DNA of 64,000 nucleotides, taken from assembly GCA_022539475.1 (NCBI GenBank), contig VCMS01000301.1:33122-97121 (forward strand), in the 5' to 3' direction. Origin of the DNA: Gracilaria domingensis (Eukaryota > Rhodophyta > Florideophyceae > Gracilariales > Gracilariaceae). Both the position numbers and the translations under genes were made by a program. Positions within the stretch are counted from its first letter, which is position 1. Every line of letters begins with the position of its first letter. The notes under the pieces are model-generated. The model saw nothing but the letters and a program-made list of their open reading frames with translations, did no database searches and was not told where the DNA came from. Positions 1-12,263 of the stretch are shown piece after piece.

Positions 1-688
1 ACCCGAATGATCCCGAGAGATGAAGCTAGTCCGTAGCGTACGCTGTCACCCTCTGGCAGGATTTGTGCACTTGGTGAAGGCAAACTAGTTCCGAGCCGAA
101 CTCAGTTACCCTTTACTGAGGTGCGGAAGTGGCGGCGAGGTCACCTCCTTATATCGTAACCGAACTATTTCACCTGTGAAAGGGTCAAAATAACCACACG
201 CGTCCACGCGACTATCCTGTCGTACCCTGATCTTGCTGGCGCCAAACCCAGGGGGTATGCATGAACTTCCACCACAACGTACGCCATGATTGAGCCATTA
301 TTCATAACTTCATCCAACTTGGATCAATCTTGCGATGCAAGTTATGACCAGTATCAGCACTGATTACGCGAACTCGCGTTGTCCTACAAAAAGTATATCA
401 TACACCCGGCCACTATTTCGTTCTTAGAACGAGACCCTACAAGAAATTTTGCAATTTTTGGAACGCAGATTGAGTGCAATTTTACATTTCGCAGTGCTTG
501 AAATTAGCCAATTGGTAGAGGTATTTTATTTCAAAATTTGGAGGCTAATTTGAGTGGAACTTGACTCCGTAACACTCCACCTGCCCTCAGCGCATCTTCA
601 AGGCATCTCCACCGCTGACAGTATGGCGGCGTACCGAAAAATTATGCCGCGAGTTTTAGCGCAGCGACACATTTTTCATCTTCACCGG
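1..688. other. No gene recognised; possible retroelement edge
   Basis: I see no reading frame resembling a known family here. A TGGCGCC heptamer at 237-243 resembles the start of a retrotransposon primer-binding site, so the first 240 bases could be the end of an LTR whose body lies outside the window. No second LTR copy was found, so this is only a possibility. Confidence 0.2.
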
Positions 689-780
689 GGCGTCGCTAAC
701 GCTATCGGTATCGGCTTAGACTTTCGGAGCTCTAAACGTCTTGCTATAAATTTTTTTATAGCAAGACTTTTAGCGACGCC
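689..780. repeat. Nested hairpin, MITE-like remnant
   Basis: The 13-base arms at 738-750 and 755-767 are exact inverted copies around a TTTT loop. An outer 11-base pair of arms (689-699 and 770-780, GGCGTCGCTAA and its complement) encloses them. Short TATAGCG-type repeats recur further on (about 1095-1210). The nested symmetry suggests the remains of a small non-autonomous DNA element. No target-site duplication was found. Confidence 0.45.
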
Positions 781-2727
781 GCTATACGGAAAGGACCAAT
801 CAAATTCGATTAAATCCTGGTGCATGTCATGCACGAGATGTGGAATGTGCTGATGAACTTACGTTTTCTTCAAATGGACCTTCCGCTCCCAAAATTCGCC
901 GCGCTAACTAGTCGCCAACACCAGAGTACCGTTGCTGTTGCCATATCTTGGCATGCTTGCGACTCTGTGCCTTTCGCAGCGCTTTCGAGCAAAAACAGAA
1001 TACTGGAACAGCACGAAAATCTTTGTATACAATCTGTGCCCTGTCTTGCGCTTGTCTTGTGGTTTCGATGTTTCCTCGGTTGATCCCCTAGAAGCCTATA
1101 GCGTCACCTCCTACTCATTTGCCGGTGAAGATATGGCTCTATAGCGTTTTACAATTTTAGCGGCAGCCAATTAAAGTAGTACACGTGCGGGACGGATTAT
1201 AGCGCTATACCGTCATGTCGTCGGCCGGGTGGAGATGCCCTCACAGTACCTTCCAAATGGACACCTCTCATATGCCAGAAACGACTGTCTTTACCATCTC
1301 CTTCCGAATGCACTCACGTTTTCGCTCCGTGCGCCGCTCCACCAGCTATATCGCCTTCTCCAAATGCACTCAACCTATGCGCGCCATAAACAACTCCATC
1401 AGGCTAGACAGCTCCTCATCAATGTCGCACCTCGCTCTCTGCATCTACCATCACCTCCGGGCCTCAAAGTGCACCGCCAGCAACCGCTTCGCCACGCCTC
1501 GCACCTCGTGTTGGAAGCGCAGATCACCACGCTCGCCACACGCACCTCAATCACCGCACGATCCAATCCCTAATTGCCTCTTAGATCGCTATGGGTGCTA
1601 CGATGCTCCCTCCAGTGCTTTCGTCACACTTTGTGCTCTCGCTCAGTCGGAACAAGTTTTTGGGCTGCGTGCCTTTTGCCCCAAGTAGCTCAGTGTGCAG
1701 CACTTTGTCCCCAATATCTCACAGCTCTCGAGTCAGATTGTGTTCATCGCCCAAAAGCGTTGAACTCTCGTATACATCTCGCAGAACGTGTCCCACTTTC
1801 ATCGCTTTCTTTCCAAACCTCGTGTTTCATCTTAGAACCACCCGTCACGTAGCAATCAGCTTTATGAGGGTTTTTACCTTTCTTCGTTTTGTTCAAGGGC
1901 CTTTTGCCGCACGTCACCACGTTATCTATTGACATAGAGCTTTTCGCTACCTTGTGACAGTGTCTTCTTGCTCTTCTCCGAAGCCGACGTCGCATCCATG
2001 CCTCATGCTGCTACGTCCAAACCACCATCCGCTTCGCACTGTGCCGAATTCAACGCAGTGACGGAAAACGATTTGAATGCCAATGGTCTCCCTTACTCAA
2101 ATCGTCAGCACGTCGCACAACACCCCAGCAGTCACGCCTTTTCCCAACATGATGCGCGTTCGTCAACAGCAAACACAACATCGTCCAAGCCGCCCACGGA
2201 GCACGGCACAGGCCTGCGCATGGCCACGCCCCTCCTCACCAGCTCAGAGCGCAGCTTGCCGCAGTGTGCCTGCGGCGCCAGCGTATCGTCGACGAGTCGC
2301 AGCAGGCACAGGAAAGCATCGGCACGTGGCGCGACGGATGTGGCGACAAGCTGCAGCGCGACATGCCGGCGGTCGAGAAAGGACGGCAGCGTGGCATGAC
2401 GCACAGTGGCGGCGGCGTGCTACGCGGTCACGTGCGCATACTGCAATCAGGTCTTCCCGGCATCCATCAGCAGCTGCTATGAAGTCATGGGCTTGCTATA
2501 CAAGCTGCACAGCGCGATGCGCATGCGCTTGCTGTCAAATAAAGGCATGTGAATGAAAACTGAGAGAGCGACGGCGCGGGCCGGCGGTGGCGGGAGTCGG
2601 CGGCAGATGGGCGAGCGGATTTCGAAAAGACGGGAGCACAGGACGGAGCAGGATGTTTGCGATAGAAGTGGCAGCGAGAGCGTCGGTGCCCAGAAGGATG
2701 AAGAGCGTGGAGAGCCGCGCTATCGCG
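781..2727. other. No recognisable gene; GC-rich, low-information stretch
   Basis: Several overlapping open frames exist but none matches a family I know. The part at about 2240-2545 can be read as a helical, Gln/Arg-rich protein fragment in one plus frame. It is too short and ambiguous to name. It may be eroded coding DNA. Confidence 0.2.
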
Positions 2728-3077
2728 TTGCATTTTAATGCGTTGGCGCGCTGCACATAAATGAGCAGGCGCGCGCGAACCCTTCCCAATAACGCACCAT
2801 GCTAAGCAGCCGCGTTTTATTTGAACGCGCAGGTGAGCTGGTGCGTTGCATTTGAATGCGCACCATGCTTGCGAGTTGCACTTGAATACGGGGGTGCGCC
2901 CACTCTCCTCCCTCGACTCACACGATACGCGGAGCGGGACGTTGCATTTGAAAGCGCTTTCATGCGGGCGCGCTGTTGCGTTTCATTTGAATGCTGGAGT
3001 GCCGGCGCATTGCCCTTGAATGCGCGGGCACCCGCACCCCTGCAAGGGCGCGCTGAAGTGTTGCATTTCAATGAACG
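2728..3077. repeat. Cluster of near-palindromic GCATTTGAATGC motifs
   Basis: About eight variants of TTGCATTTGAATGCG occur in 350 bases: near 2728, 2814, 2845, 2875, 2941, 2978, 3008 and 3060. Each has a core of the form GCATT-TG-AATGC, which reads nearly the same on both strands. Spacing varies from about 30 to 90 bases in a very GC-rich background. The function is unknown; the cluster could be binding sites or a degenerate minisatellite. Confidence 0.6.
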
Positions 3078-4891
3078 GGCGCGCGCGGCGCCACCCAAAC
3101 ACGAGCCACGCAGAGTCGGCATGCCTCGTGCTGCGCTCGGCGCTAACGTGCAGACACTTTTGCGCCATGTCTCCGTCGAGTCATGTCTAATCAACGGCGA
3201 GCGTACGACGTGCAGGCAGCGACCTTTGGGGCCGCCGTTGGTGTCGGGCTGTCTTTCACTGTCGCCCCATTCATGTGAAACTCGCGACTCTCGTTTTCTT
3301 CGCGCAAGGCGCGGCGGCGGCAGCTCCGTGAGTGACGCGCCTGTCATACATCCACCACCGATGCCGTGGCGCCCATCTTCGGCGCCCGCATCGCAACGCG
3401 ACGCGCCGCGTCAGCTCAAAATATCTGCCTGTTTGACTACGCCCTTCCGATGTCAGCCGCGGCGTCGCCGTGCTCGCGCTCGGTGCTGGCCTTCAGCGAG
3501 TTCGCGCCGTGCACCGCTGCACCCAGAGAGCGTCGCCTGACGCCGCTGCCACCGCTGCACATGACGCTTGAGGCTAGCGTTTTCGGGACCGACAACGCGT
3601 ACGCCTCGGAGCTCAAGCAGAGTGTCACCTACATTGTGTCGCGAAGCTCCGGCATGGTGGCCAGCGACGAGTCCATGTATTGCTGGCAACACCTACAATC
3701 AGTGCCGCGCTGCATGTGTGTGACATGAGTGCGTTGTTCTACGTGGACGCAACGCAGCTTTTCGGTGCTGCTCTCGTCGCGCTGTTCAATCTCCATGTCT
3801 CTTACGAGAGAAGCCTTACAGTGAACGCCGAATAAATGGCCGTCTGGCGAACATCCCAATTTCTTGAGCACCCGTCGAAGGTGCACATCTGTCGCAGCTT
3901 GAACGGCCTTGCTTAGATGGCATCGCGCGGCCCTAGACTCACATTCTCGTCGTCAGATGGGGCCATAAGCGCCACCGGGAGCTTCCTGCACACCTTCTGC
4001 CTCACTTGATGCCATCTGCTCATTGCATCGTGAATGTCTCCACCTCCTAGTGCCGCGCACTGGGAAGCCAAAACAGTTCACCACTCTTGCGCTACCGCTC
4101 CGCATCTCTGTTGCACCCACCAGTTTTTCTTGCAAGTACCTACCAGCGACGTGCTTCCGGTTTCTGGCCTCACGCGCAGCACGCCCGCGCAGTTGCTGGA
4201 CTACCGCGCACAACTTTTGAGGTGCTGTTCACTGCACCGTGGGCTGCCGCCTTCAAGTCTGTCAAATCCGCACAACGGCTTTACGCGGCTGCGCAAGTCG
4301 ACAGTTTGGTACCACAAGCGCCACCACGTTGTCGATGCAGCTCGCGTCTGTGGTTTACGACTTGCACTAGCTCATCGCGTTGATTCAACCTACTCACACA
4401 TCGATACAAATGCAGCCTCAGATTGCAACTATTCGCATGATCACCGTGGCGCGCCTTGGTTCAAGTCATTCCCATGTGTTTTCTGAAGCAGATTCGCTCG
4501 TGCACCTTGATCCGTCTGACGCCTCATATTTATACCGCGCTCCAGCTCAATACGCGGCCAAATAATTCTGGTTGGCTGTGTTGGATGTGTGGTAAGCTGT
4601 TCTGATCCTCGACACGCCAGAGTCTGGTCAATGTCGAGTGGTGCTACGACTGGCTCGCTGCTTGCCAAAGTACATTGGCCTGGATGTAGTCTTCGTGTCG
4701 CGCGATGCTGCAGTTCAACATGTTTTCACGCCTCCGTCCTAGTCGCTCTTCTAGGAACCCTTATCGCTTAAACAGAAGGCGAGATACCACCAAGTCGTGA
4801 ATGATGTCCGCTCCAGCATGGGAGAGAATACAGCACCCTCAACGGCAGACAGGATTTTGCCTCCAGCTGCTCCGAACTACATAGCATAGAG
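3078..4891. other. No gene recognised
   Basis: Only short overlapping frames are present. Around 4180-4330 a plus frame gives an Ala-rich peptide, and near 4610-4660 another gives a Trp/Cys-containing stretch vaguely like a BRCT end. Neither is enough to name. The stretch is probably intergenic or eroded coding DNA. Confidence 0.2.
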
Positions 4892-5930
4892 TTGGGCTTT
4901 TCTAGATTGCGAAGGAAGCACTACTGCGTTCGTACTGCCACAGAAGTTGATGTGGGTCGCCGCATTGCGTTTGACAGCATGGGTTTTAGTGATTTCAGGG
5001 GCGCAGCTCGCTGCATTCGAAACTATAGGGTTCAAGCTGGTTGTTCTTTTGCGCAGGAAAAGCGTTTGCCATTGAAGTGGTTTAGTGCGGCTTGTCATAA
5101 TTTGTTTCTCCCCGTACACAAAAGAGACGCACCAAACTTCCAGAAGATTGATGCTTTTGTTGCTCCCGTTGTGGAAGCGAGAATGACTGTGGTTCATTGT
5201 GCGGAAAATGGGACACGTACTGCGATACTGCTGGCTGTGTGGCTTACGCTGTTCTGCTGCTCTTCTGATCCTACTCTTTGTTCAAACTTTTCGTTGGTGA
5301 GTTGATGGGACGGAACCAAGCAGTTTATTGGTTGTTGTCGAGATGGAAATGGGAGTTAGCAACACAGCAAGCAAAGACGTCAGCTCGTGAAGCTGTTCAA
5401 ATGGTGGAGCGTCAACGCGGAGGACCGGCGATGCGCTATGACCAAGAAAAGATTCTGAACAAGTAAGAAAGAGAGCTGCAGTGGAGATATTCATTGGTGC
5501 AGGAGACAGATGAGCACGCCAATCCGCTGAAGCTCGTATACTATTCGATATAATGTAACAATGACGGGGTTTTACTGGATCATGAACAATTTGGTAGAGA
5601 TGGACGTCCGTTGAAGAAGTTGCTGGGGTTGATCGTTGTTTCCGAATTGGCTGTCAGTGGCAAAACTTACTTTTCCGAACGTCTCGCTAATCAGAACACC
5701 AGGTTTGTTGTGGCATTCCAGGACACGCTTTGCTCTAGAGATGCATGCAGATATGTTGTATCAAAAGCAGCGCAGAAAGGCACGGTTAGTTCTGTTTTTG
5801 ACGGATATAGTGAAACATAGAGCGACAGACGAGAGTGGTGACGTTGTGGGTTTTCTACGAGCTCTGCCGCAATCATTTGCATTGCGCCACGGCAAATTCT
5901 TTGCATGCTGAGGGCTCGGCGACGGTGGAG
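4892..5930 (+). pseudogene. Broken phosphatase-like plus P-loop kinase-like gene
   Basis: The first part (4892-5300) encodes a stretch ending in HCAENGTRTAILL. This fits the HCX5R catalytic loop of protein-tyrosine and dual-specificity phosphatases (Cys nucleophile, phosphate-binding Arg). A second frame (5278-5466) gives the helical REAVQMVERQRGGPA segment, which sits where such domains have their last helix. From 5611 the same frame gives SELAVSGKTYF followed by FQDTLCSRDAC. That is the P-loop and QD-LG-R-C pattern of the AAA_33/polynucleotide-kinase-like family. Frames change at least twice (about 5270 and 5815), and stop codons fall at 5464 and between the two parts. I read it as one decayed gene. 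Two unrelated adjacent fragments are the alternative. Confidence 0.5.
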
Positions 5931-6503
5931 CCAGCGAACAATACCATCATCATGCAGTAGATATGGATGCACTGCAGATTGGTATGACCAAGAGATTTAT
6001 GAGTGTCCTGGTTCTGACGATGTGGTGGCGGGGTACAGATTTGTATATTATGTTTAAAACAGGAGTTCACCTGAAGCTCTAGTGAGCCACATTCGTCGTT
6101 TTTTGACGCTTGCTCAGAAAGTCCAGAGTTAAACCTCTCAACAATGCCTGTTGTATGAGTGTTCTTTATACTCATCTCCGTTATCGCATTATGTGTTAAA
6201 CTGATTGGGGCGTGTGCTCTCTCATGAATGTGGAATTTCGGGGGTGTGGGTCAGTGTTGCACGACCTCTAAAAATTTTCTCCGTGATGCTCCTGTCACCT
6301 ACTAGACTGCAAAGTTTTTGTCTGTGATAGCGTTCTGTCACGACAAATTCTCGTTTTCGTAACATAATCGAAAACTTAGAAAGTGGTCAAATGCTATGCA
6401 GATAGGGAAAAAATGCAACATATCTGACATAGCAGTGACGTACAGCAACGTACAGTCTGGTGACGTAGTTTGTTCGAATCTTGAGGACTTTGTGCCTGTG
6501 GCA

Positions 6504-6521
6504 CAGAGTCACCGACTCAGT
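6504..6521 (+). repeat. Candidate left TIR of hAT element
   Basis: An 18-bp sequence starting CAGAGTCACC. It is the inverted counterpart of 10213-10230 with one mismatch. Confidence 0.45.
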
Positions 6522-7538
6522 CTAAGACTTGTTTTTCTGTGCCACAGAAGCTTCATGCTTGCACAGCTTCAGTTCTCGAACCTCTTTGAAAGTGCTTCTC
6601 ATTTTCTCTCCACATGAGCATGAGTTCAACGTCAGAGCCGTCGCCCGTCAAAGAAATTGATGCCAAACCTGTTCCGAAGAACCGCAGCAGGCTGCTTTCT
6701 ACGACGAACCCACACGTTCCGCCAAACAGTCCTCTATATTCCCCGGGTTGGGTTTGCAGAAACAAATGTAAATGTGCACGGAAACGGTTTAGTTCGTTAT
6801 GTCATGAGCCAGGTGGTTGTCTTTATAACAAAACTTCGACAACAGAAGATGCTATTCAGCAATCCAAAACTGCGCAAGATCCGAAAATGAAATAACAATG
6901 CCGTTTCCGGCTCCAAACAGAATGTGCTCTCACCCTATACGACAATGTACTAGAGCTATCGTCACTATTTCGAGATACCACGGGGTACGCTGATGAAGGC
7001 TGGAGTCTAAAAGGATCCCACTTTCACTTTGCGGGCTTCAACGCCTGGCGGTGAGATCTCTCGAGCTCCATCATTCACCTTGACGGTGTTACTCGCCTCA
7101 CTACCTACCGTACGCGAGTAAGTTGGAGGCTGATGCGGAGGACGTGGGACAGGCCTTGATGTGCATGCGCCTACACCTGAACCTGTGTTCGTCGACGTTG
7201 GCGGCGGTGGTAAAGTTGAGGGCGGTGGCGGTGGCGCTGACGATCTCGAAGGCTTGTCAGAGCACCAGACTTGTTGGGCGCCACTGTTTCTTCAGGAACG
7301 GGCGAGATATTTGCAGTATCCCCTTCACGAAACCTTCGGGAGCTCGTTGAGCAGATTTAGATTTTGTCGTTGAGCCCGGCTCTGCATAGTTGACCTTCAT
7401 TGGTGCCTCAGCACCGTTTTTATAGAGGTGAGAGGAAAAGGAGCTCGCCCAAACATCTTCGTTTAACAACTCGAACCTAAAATGGGATTCTTCACAGACT
7501 CTCCATACCTTCTGCATCCACAATGTTGGTACAACACT

Positions 7539-9896
7539 CTACTCAAAAAGCCGACGCATAACATCAGCCTCTGGAAGTTCTACACTTTCTGGCCCCACCT
7601 CTCCCCATCCAAGTTGGTCTGCCTCATTCTCATCATCCCCGTCTGCCTCTTCGATATTTGCGTCAGCGTCAAAGTAGGACACAAAGTTACCCATTGTTTC
7701 TGTCCCCCCTGTCGGAGTTTGTGACGGCATCGCTATATTGGTCCGTACTTCTTTGGTTGGTTTGCGTCTCTTTTGAGAAGTTAATGCGCGATTAAAAGCG
7801 CAGAATATCATCTTCTCAACTTTCTGCGGTTGCAATCTGTTCCGTGGAGGGGTTCTAATTCTATCCTGGAGACTAAAACTTCTCTCCACACTGGAAGAGG
7901 ACGGACTGACAGAGAGTATGCGCAGAGCAAAGTCCTTCAGTGTCGTGCTGCTCCTATACTGCATCCAATATATAACTGGAATGTTCCTAAACGCCAGCAG
8001 AAGGTCCTTTTGTAGAGGGCTTTCACTCTGCTCTCTCCATGAAAAACGAACGTAGCTAAATTCTTCGAAGAGACGATGTACAGCGCCGTCCTCTCCACCA
8101 GAACTCGGCAGCTTCTGTGTTGGGGGAAATACCGCGGATGTAACAAAAGCCCGAATGTGCTTCAAAATCAGAGCATTGTGATCCGTCTCGTCTTCATGAA
8201 GACTTCGAATGTCCAGGAAATAAGAGACGTAGTGCAAGGATGTGAGGAATGGTATTTTGCGTGATGTCCCTTGAAGCCTTTGGCGATATGTGCCGAGAAC
8301 CTGCTCCTTGCGGTCCGCTGTGAAATACGACGTCAATGGGAGGGACGAAAGCAGATCTTCAAGCTGCCGTGTCGCGAGGTATATCTCAGATATGAGGGAG
8401 CCGTCGTCATCAAATACTCGTAGAGACTGTCTCACTACCTTAAGCACATGATAGATATCCAGGCATTTCTCGAATAAAGAACTGTCCCTGACAGTGGCTT
8501 CAAACATATCTCTCCTGTCAGAATTCCTGCCACCATATCAGTTCTTTGAGAATTCAGAGCAATTAACAAGTTCTTCGTACACTGGCTCACCTCTTATGAA
8601 AGACTGCATCATGCCTTCAGAGCTCGCAAAACGTGTAGGCGCCATTTTCATGGGCAAAGCAGCAGTGCGTAAAGGGCGAACTCTTCCATACTCATCAACC
8701 TCTCTGTTGGTGGTGATATACCCCGCATTACGCAGGTTCGCATTGTACTGATCTTTCAGTTGCTTAAATCGATGAAAAAACTTTGAGTGCTTCCGCAAAT
8801 CCGTCACAATTCTTGACAGTGTAGTCAGAATATCAGAGATCCAGGGAAGGTCACCTAGGTCCTGCATAAAGAGATTAGCCACGTGCGTTTGGTCTTGACT
8901 GGATATTATATGGTTGTACTTCGTAGCCAATTCTTCCTTGGCCTTGATACAGGCGCTCGCATTATCACTCACCACGGCACATATGCGCTTCATGTCACCG
9001 AATTCTTCAAACACTTTGTCCACAAGATTCGCATATAATGATGAGTCGCAATTCAAAGAACCGGTATATATAGAGCGCAAAAAGTACGTTGTTCCAGACT
9101 TTTGTAACCCAGTTATGGTAATTAAAACATTGACTACATTCTCCGAGCTTGCATCCGTCCACCCATCAAATATTAGTGTCCCGTATGTTTGCCTCAATGA
9201 CCCCGTAATAGCAGACTTCACCAAGCCGAACTGCTTTTCAAAGTATCCGTCGATACCTTTTCAGGCAACGCGCGCTATCCTGGGCAGATATTTTTCCATT
9301 TCCGGATCCAAAAGCTTCACGATCTGTGCCAGCTCATTTTGTCTTTCTTGACGGCTAAGAATACTAAACGGCAACATGTGGTGTACGACAAGACGTGTAC
9401 AAAGCTCATTGAAGCGTTTCAGTTTCCGAGCTAAAGCCGCTTTAGCATTCACATTTGATGGTTGGGGTTCTACGGACTGAAGCTGGGTTGTAGAGGAGTG
9501 GTGTAGTTTGGCTACTCTTTCGGAGGCGGACGGTAAGATCCCGTCATTGCCTCGTTTTGCCGGGGTCAACGGTTGGCCAAAGCATTCTGAGAGACCTCCC
9601 ATTTTTTCGTAAGCACGACGTAAAGACGCTGTTTTGAGTAGCTTCGCTAGAATTTCTGTAGATGTAAACGTACACTGCAAGAGGTGTTGTCCTACTTGTG
9701 TGGCATTTGGTGTTGCGGCCTTCGTTTGCCAGCCACAGCCATTACAGGTCGTGTATAGAATGTCGGATGTAGAATTGGTTTCCCTACATGGTTGTAAGGA
9801 GAAGCAATGTTGTGGCCACCAACTTTTTTTTCGGCCGACTTTGCTCGACGTTGACGAGAGTGTAGGAGAGCTTGCTGGATGGGGGTTGGTGGCCAT
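7539..9896 (-). pseudogene. hAT transposase, two in-frame TGA stops
   Basis: Transposase of the hAT superfamily, which cuts and pastes DNA through an RNase-H-like fold. From the ATG at 9896 one frame runs 786 codons. The N-terminal part has a BED-type zinc finger (CNGCGW, then H and C in QHLLQC). The middle has a DUF659-like core with FDGWTD and VVSDNASAC. The end has the hAT C-terminal dimerisation domain with SSSSVERSFSLQDRIR. The only breaks are TGA at 9261-9263 and TGA at 8538-8540. No indel is visible, so C-to-T change of CGA codons is a simple explanation. Functional if read through, otherwise dead. Confidence 0.85.
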
Positions 9897-10212
9897 GTTG
9901 TTCTTTGCAACAAGAGAAAGTTTGGTTGGTAAATGCGGGGGATTGCGGGCTGCAGCAGTACATTGGTTGAGGAGAACACAGAAAACTTCAGCGCGAGGCA
10001 ATGGAGACGGATATCAGAGAAGTGCGCCAGTGACTCTGGGAAGCTAAAAGAACAGCGCCACGGCGCAGTGGGGTGTGGTGGAAAATCGGGATTATAAACT
10101 CTCATGCTGCGACAGTGGTGCGCTACTGGAACGTAGTGTCAAAGTGAGGAGTCTCCAGGTCCTTGAAGGACACAAACGTACGTTTAGGAGCCACTGGCTC
10201 TGTGTCAGTACT

Positions 10213-10230
10213 ACTGAGTCAGTGACTCTG
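10213..10230 (-). repeat. Candidate right TIR of hAT element
   Basis: The inverted counterpart of 6504-6521. It lies about 320 bases upstream of the transposase start. The core GAGTCAGTGACTC is itself a palindrome, which makes a chance match somewhat easier. Confidence 0.45.
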
Positions 10231-11377
10231 TACAAGACTTGCAAGTTAAAGGGCAGTCTTGCACAGTCACGAGACTTACTCAATTTGAATGAACGCCAAG
10301 TTGGCGCATCTCCCAGAACTTCATTGTACACGTTCAATACTGTGGCCCGTGTACCACTCGCAGTCACGTCTGCGACAGACGACACGAACAGACCATAAGT
10401 TTTGTGTGCCGGTCATAAATTTTTGGAAGTCGAAGAACACTGGTGTGGGTTACTTGGTGCATCGCTATAAACGTTATTGCTTGTCCAATGAGACAAAAGT
10501 TGGAACCGGTTTGGATCAGGTACGGTGAGTTGGGACCTCCTTATGCGGACCAGTCGGCCGCTGGCTATAACCGTCCGCAAAGTGGAGACAGTTCTCTTGC
10601 ATCTACATATGGTAAATGTAATGGGAAAATTTTCGTCTCCCTGTTGTTTATTTGAAGAGGTTCGACAAGCATGTGAACACCTTCATCCGGACAACCGCGT
10701 ACGAGCAGTGGATGAAGATATCCGTTGTTTACAGCACCAACGGAGATAATTTCTGCGAATCGTCAGCGCAAATACTCGGAGATGGAGATGCGCTCGTATG
10801 CAAGCGAAACGCATGACGTCGCTGGTGCCAAATACCTGTAATCACACCCGTCCAAACAAGAACTGTATTTCTCAAGGCTTTTTGAGATCGGGTATCTGAC
10901 GACTGCCTTGCTGCGCATCGAGACGGAAGCGGGTTCGATGAAAATAATCATGTCGATTGGTATTCATTACCACTCGAGCAGGACCTTTAGAGGGATGGTA
11001 TGGATCTATCTTCTCTCAATGACGTCGGTACACTGTAGCGTTACACTGCAGGGTAATGTTTGAAGAGTCTTTCAAGAGATTTACGTCGGTGGGTGGGATC
11101 AAGCCTGACGAGCTGAACGGCGACTGGTGGCATGGCGGCGAGCACCTTGCTTCGCTGCGTGGCAAAGACGCTTGCCCGCGTGGTGCCGCACGCTGCAAGC
11201 GCAGGGCAGCGCATTTCGCTGCTTCACTTCATCATCCGTGGACGAACCGTCGCAGTTCCGCCGCCGAGCCACAGCCCCGCCGCCGTGAACATCCGTAAAT
11301 TCGTTACGCTCCCCAACTCACCCAGGTAGCACTACCGTTCCCCATGCACGCATAGCTCTATTGCTCACTGCTCCACC
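10231..11377. other. No gene recognised
   Basis: Short frames only. A plus frame at 11056-11298 starts plausibly but has no recognisable domain and is rich in Arg/Ala at its end. Confidence 0.2.
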
Positions 11378-12263
11378 ATGGCTAAGCACGCCCTCGTGCT
11401 CGGCATCAACTACATTTGCTTCTCCCAAGATCGAAAGTAACCCCGGTCGTCCGTTTCTTTCGCACTACCGTGTTAATTGCCTGTTTTTGTAGTCACATTC
11501 TGTCTCAACGACGCCAAACAATTGCGTCGATCCTGCTCAAGACTGACTTCAACGTCGATTCACTTTCAGACGCACACCAGCGCTAGTAACCCTCCGAGTA
11601 ATATCTCATCCTCAAGAGTCTGGAAACGCTCGTGCGCAAAGCCGGTTGGGCGACCAGGTTGTGTTCTATTCATCAGACCACGGCACCCAAATGCCAATGA
11701 AGGACGTCAACGAGGCAGACGGTTTGGACGAGGCCATTCTCAACTCCTTACGAGGCATCGCTGATGATCAGCTGCGGTTGTACTTTGCGCTTTTTCCGCC
11801 CTAGGTGCGCTCCAGCGGCATGATGGACTGCTGTCACTCTGGCACCCTGTCTGACAGCACGAATCGCATCATACATGGCAATAAGATGACTGATGGTAAC
11901 CGTCTTTCCGTGCCCACGGCGTCATTCTCTGGCTATTAGGTCAATCGCTTCATCCCGTACATTGTGTTGAAGACCCACACCGGCGTCGAAAGTTCCTCTT
12001 CCCCATCCGCGCCTGGAGACGTTTATGTGCCAACACCCTTATGTAACAACGGTGACTTGTGCGTGTTGATTACTGCATGTCATGCCAACAAAAAGTGCAA
12101 AGACGTGCAACTGCAAAACGCCCCTGCGTTCGGAGCCTTCAAGAAGGCCTAGGAGATCGCTTACAAGACTAACACCACTGCTAAGCACCAGAACCTTTTC
12201 ATGGAAGTTAGAGAGCCACTGCTCCGAGCTGGCTTTTTGCAGAACCCGCGTCTTGAATCTTGA
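11378..12263 (+). pseudogene. Metacaspase pseudogene
   Basis: Metacaspases are Cys-dependent Arg/Lys-specific proteases of clan CD. The gene opens with MAKHALVLGINY, the first beta strand of the p20 domain. The catalytic His lies in YSSDHGTQMP (about 11665-11695), followed by EADGLDEAI. The catalytic Cys lies in MDCCHSGT (about 11820-11845). The end reads GFLQNPRLES then TGA at 12261, the usual C-terminal form of the family. The order is complete, but there is a stop soon after the start (about 11438) and the frame changes at least three times, with further in-frame stops near 11938 and 12151. Both catalytic residues survive, so decay is recent or exons are interrupted. Nothing obvious supports introns. 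Confidence 0.75.

Larger units (their letters stand above)
6504..10230 (-). mobile_element. hAT-family DNA transposon
   Basis: The element contains a hAT transposase on the minus strand. Candidate terminal inverted repeats lie at 6504-6521 and 10213-10230 and match at 17 of 18 positions (CAGAGTCAC, then C or T, then GACTCAGT). Starting with CAG is common for hAT ends. I do not find an 8-bp target-site duplication right outside these ends. AAGACTTG does occur near both boundaries (6524-6531 and 10234-10241), so the true limits may differ by some tens of bases. The kilobase between the left end and the transposase stop holds only small ORFs, for example 6614-6895. Confidence 0.55.

Noticed and set aside
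237-260. Retroviral-type primer-binding site TGGCGCC
   Set aside because: Only a seven-base match, with no matching LTR or gag downstream. Mentioned only as a possibility.
1215-1932. Ser/Pro/His-rich overlapping plus ORFs
   Set aside because: Low-complexity composition in several phases at once, with no domain. They look like chance open frames in CT-rich DNA.
4600-4670. BRCT-like end (VNVEWCYDWL)
   Set aside because: Too short, and no upstream BRCT motifs are found in any frame.
6481-6560. CTGTGGCACAG and its inverse near 6496 and 6537 as a separate small element
   Set aside because: The arms are only 11 bases and overlap the candidate hAT end, so there is no independent support.
7539-9896. 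Alternative genetic code explaining the in-frame TGA codons
   Set aside because: Other element ORFs here are broken by TAA and TAG as well, and intact genes end with normal stops.
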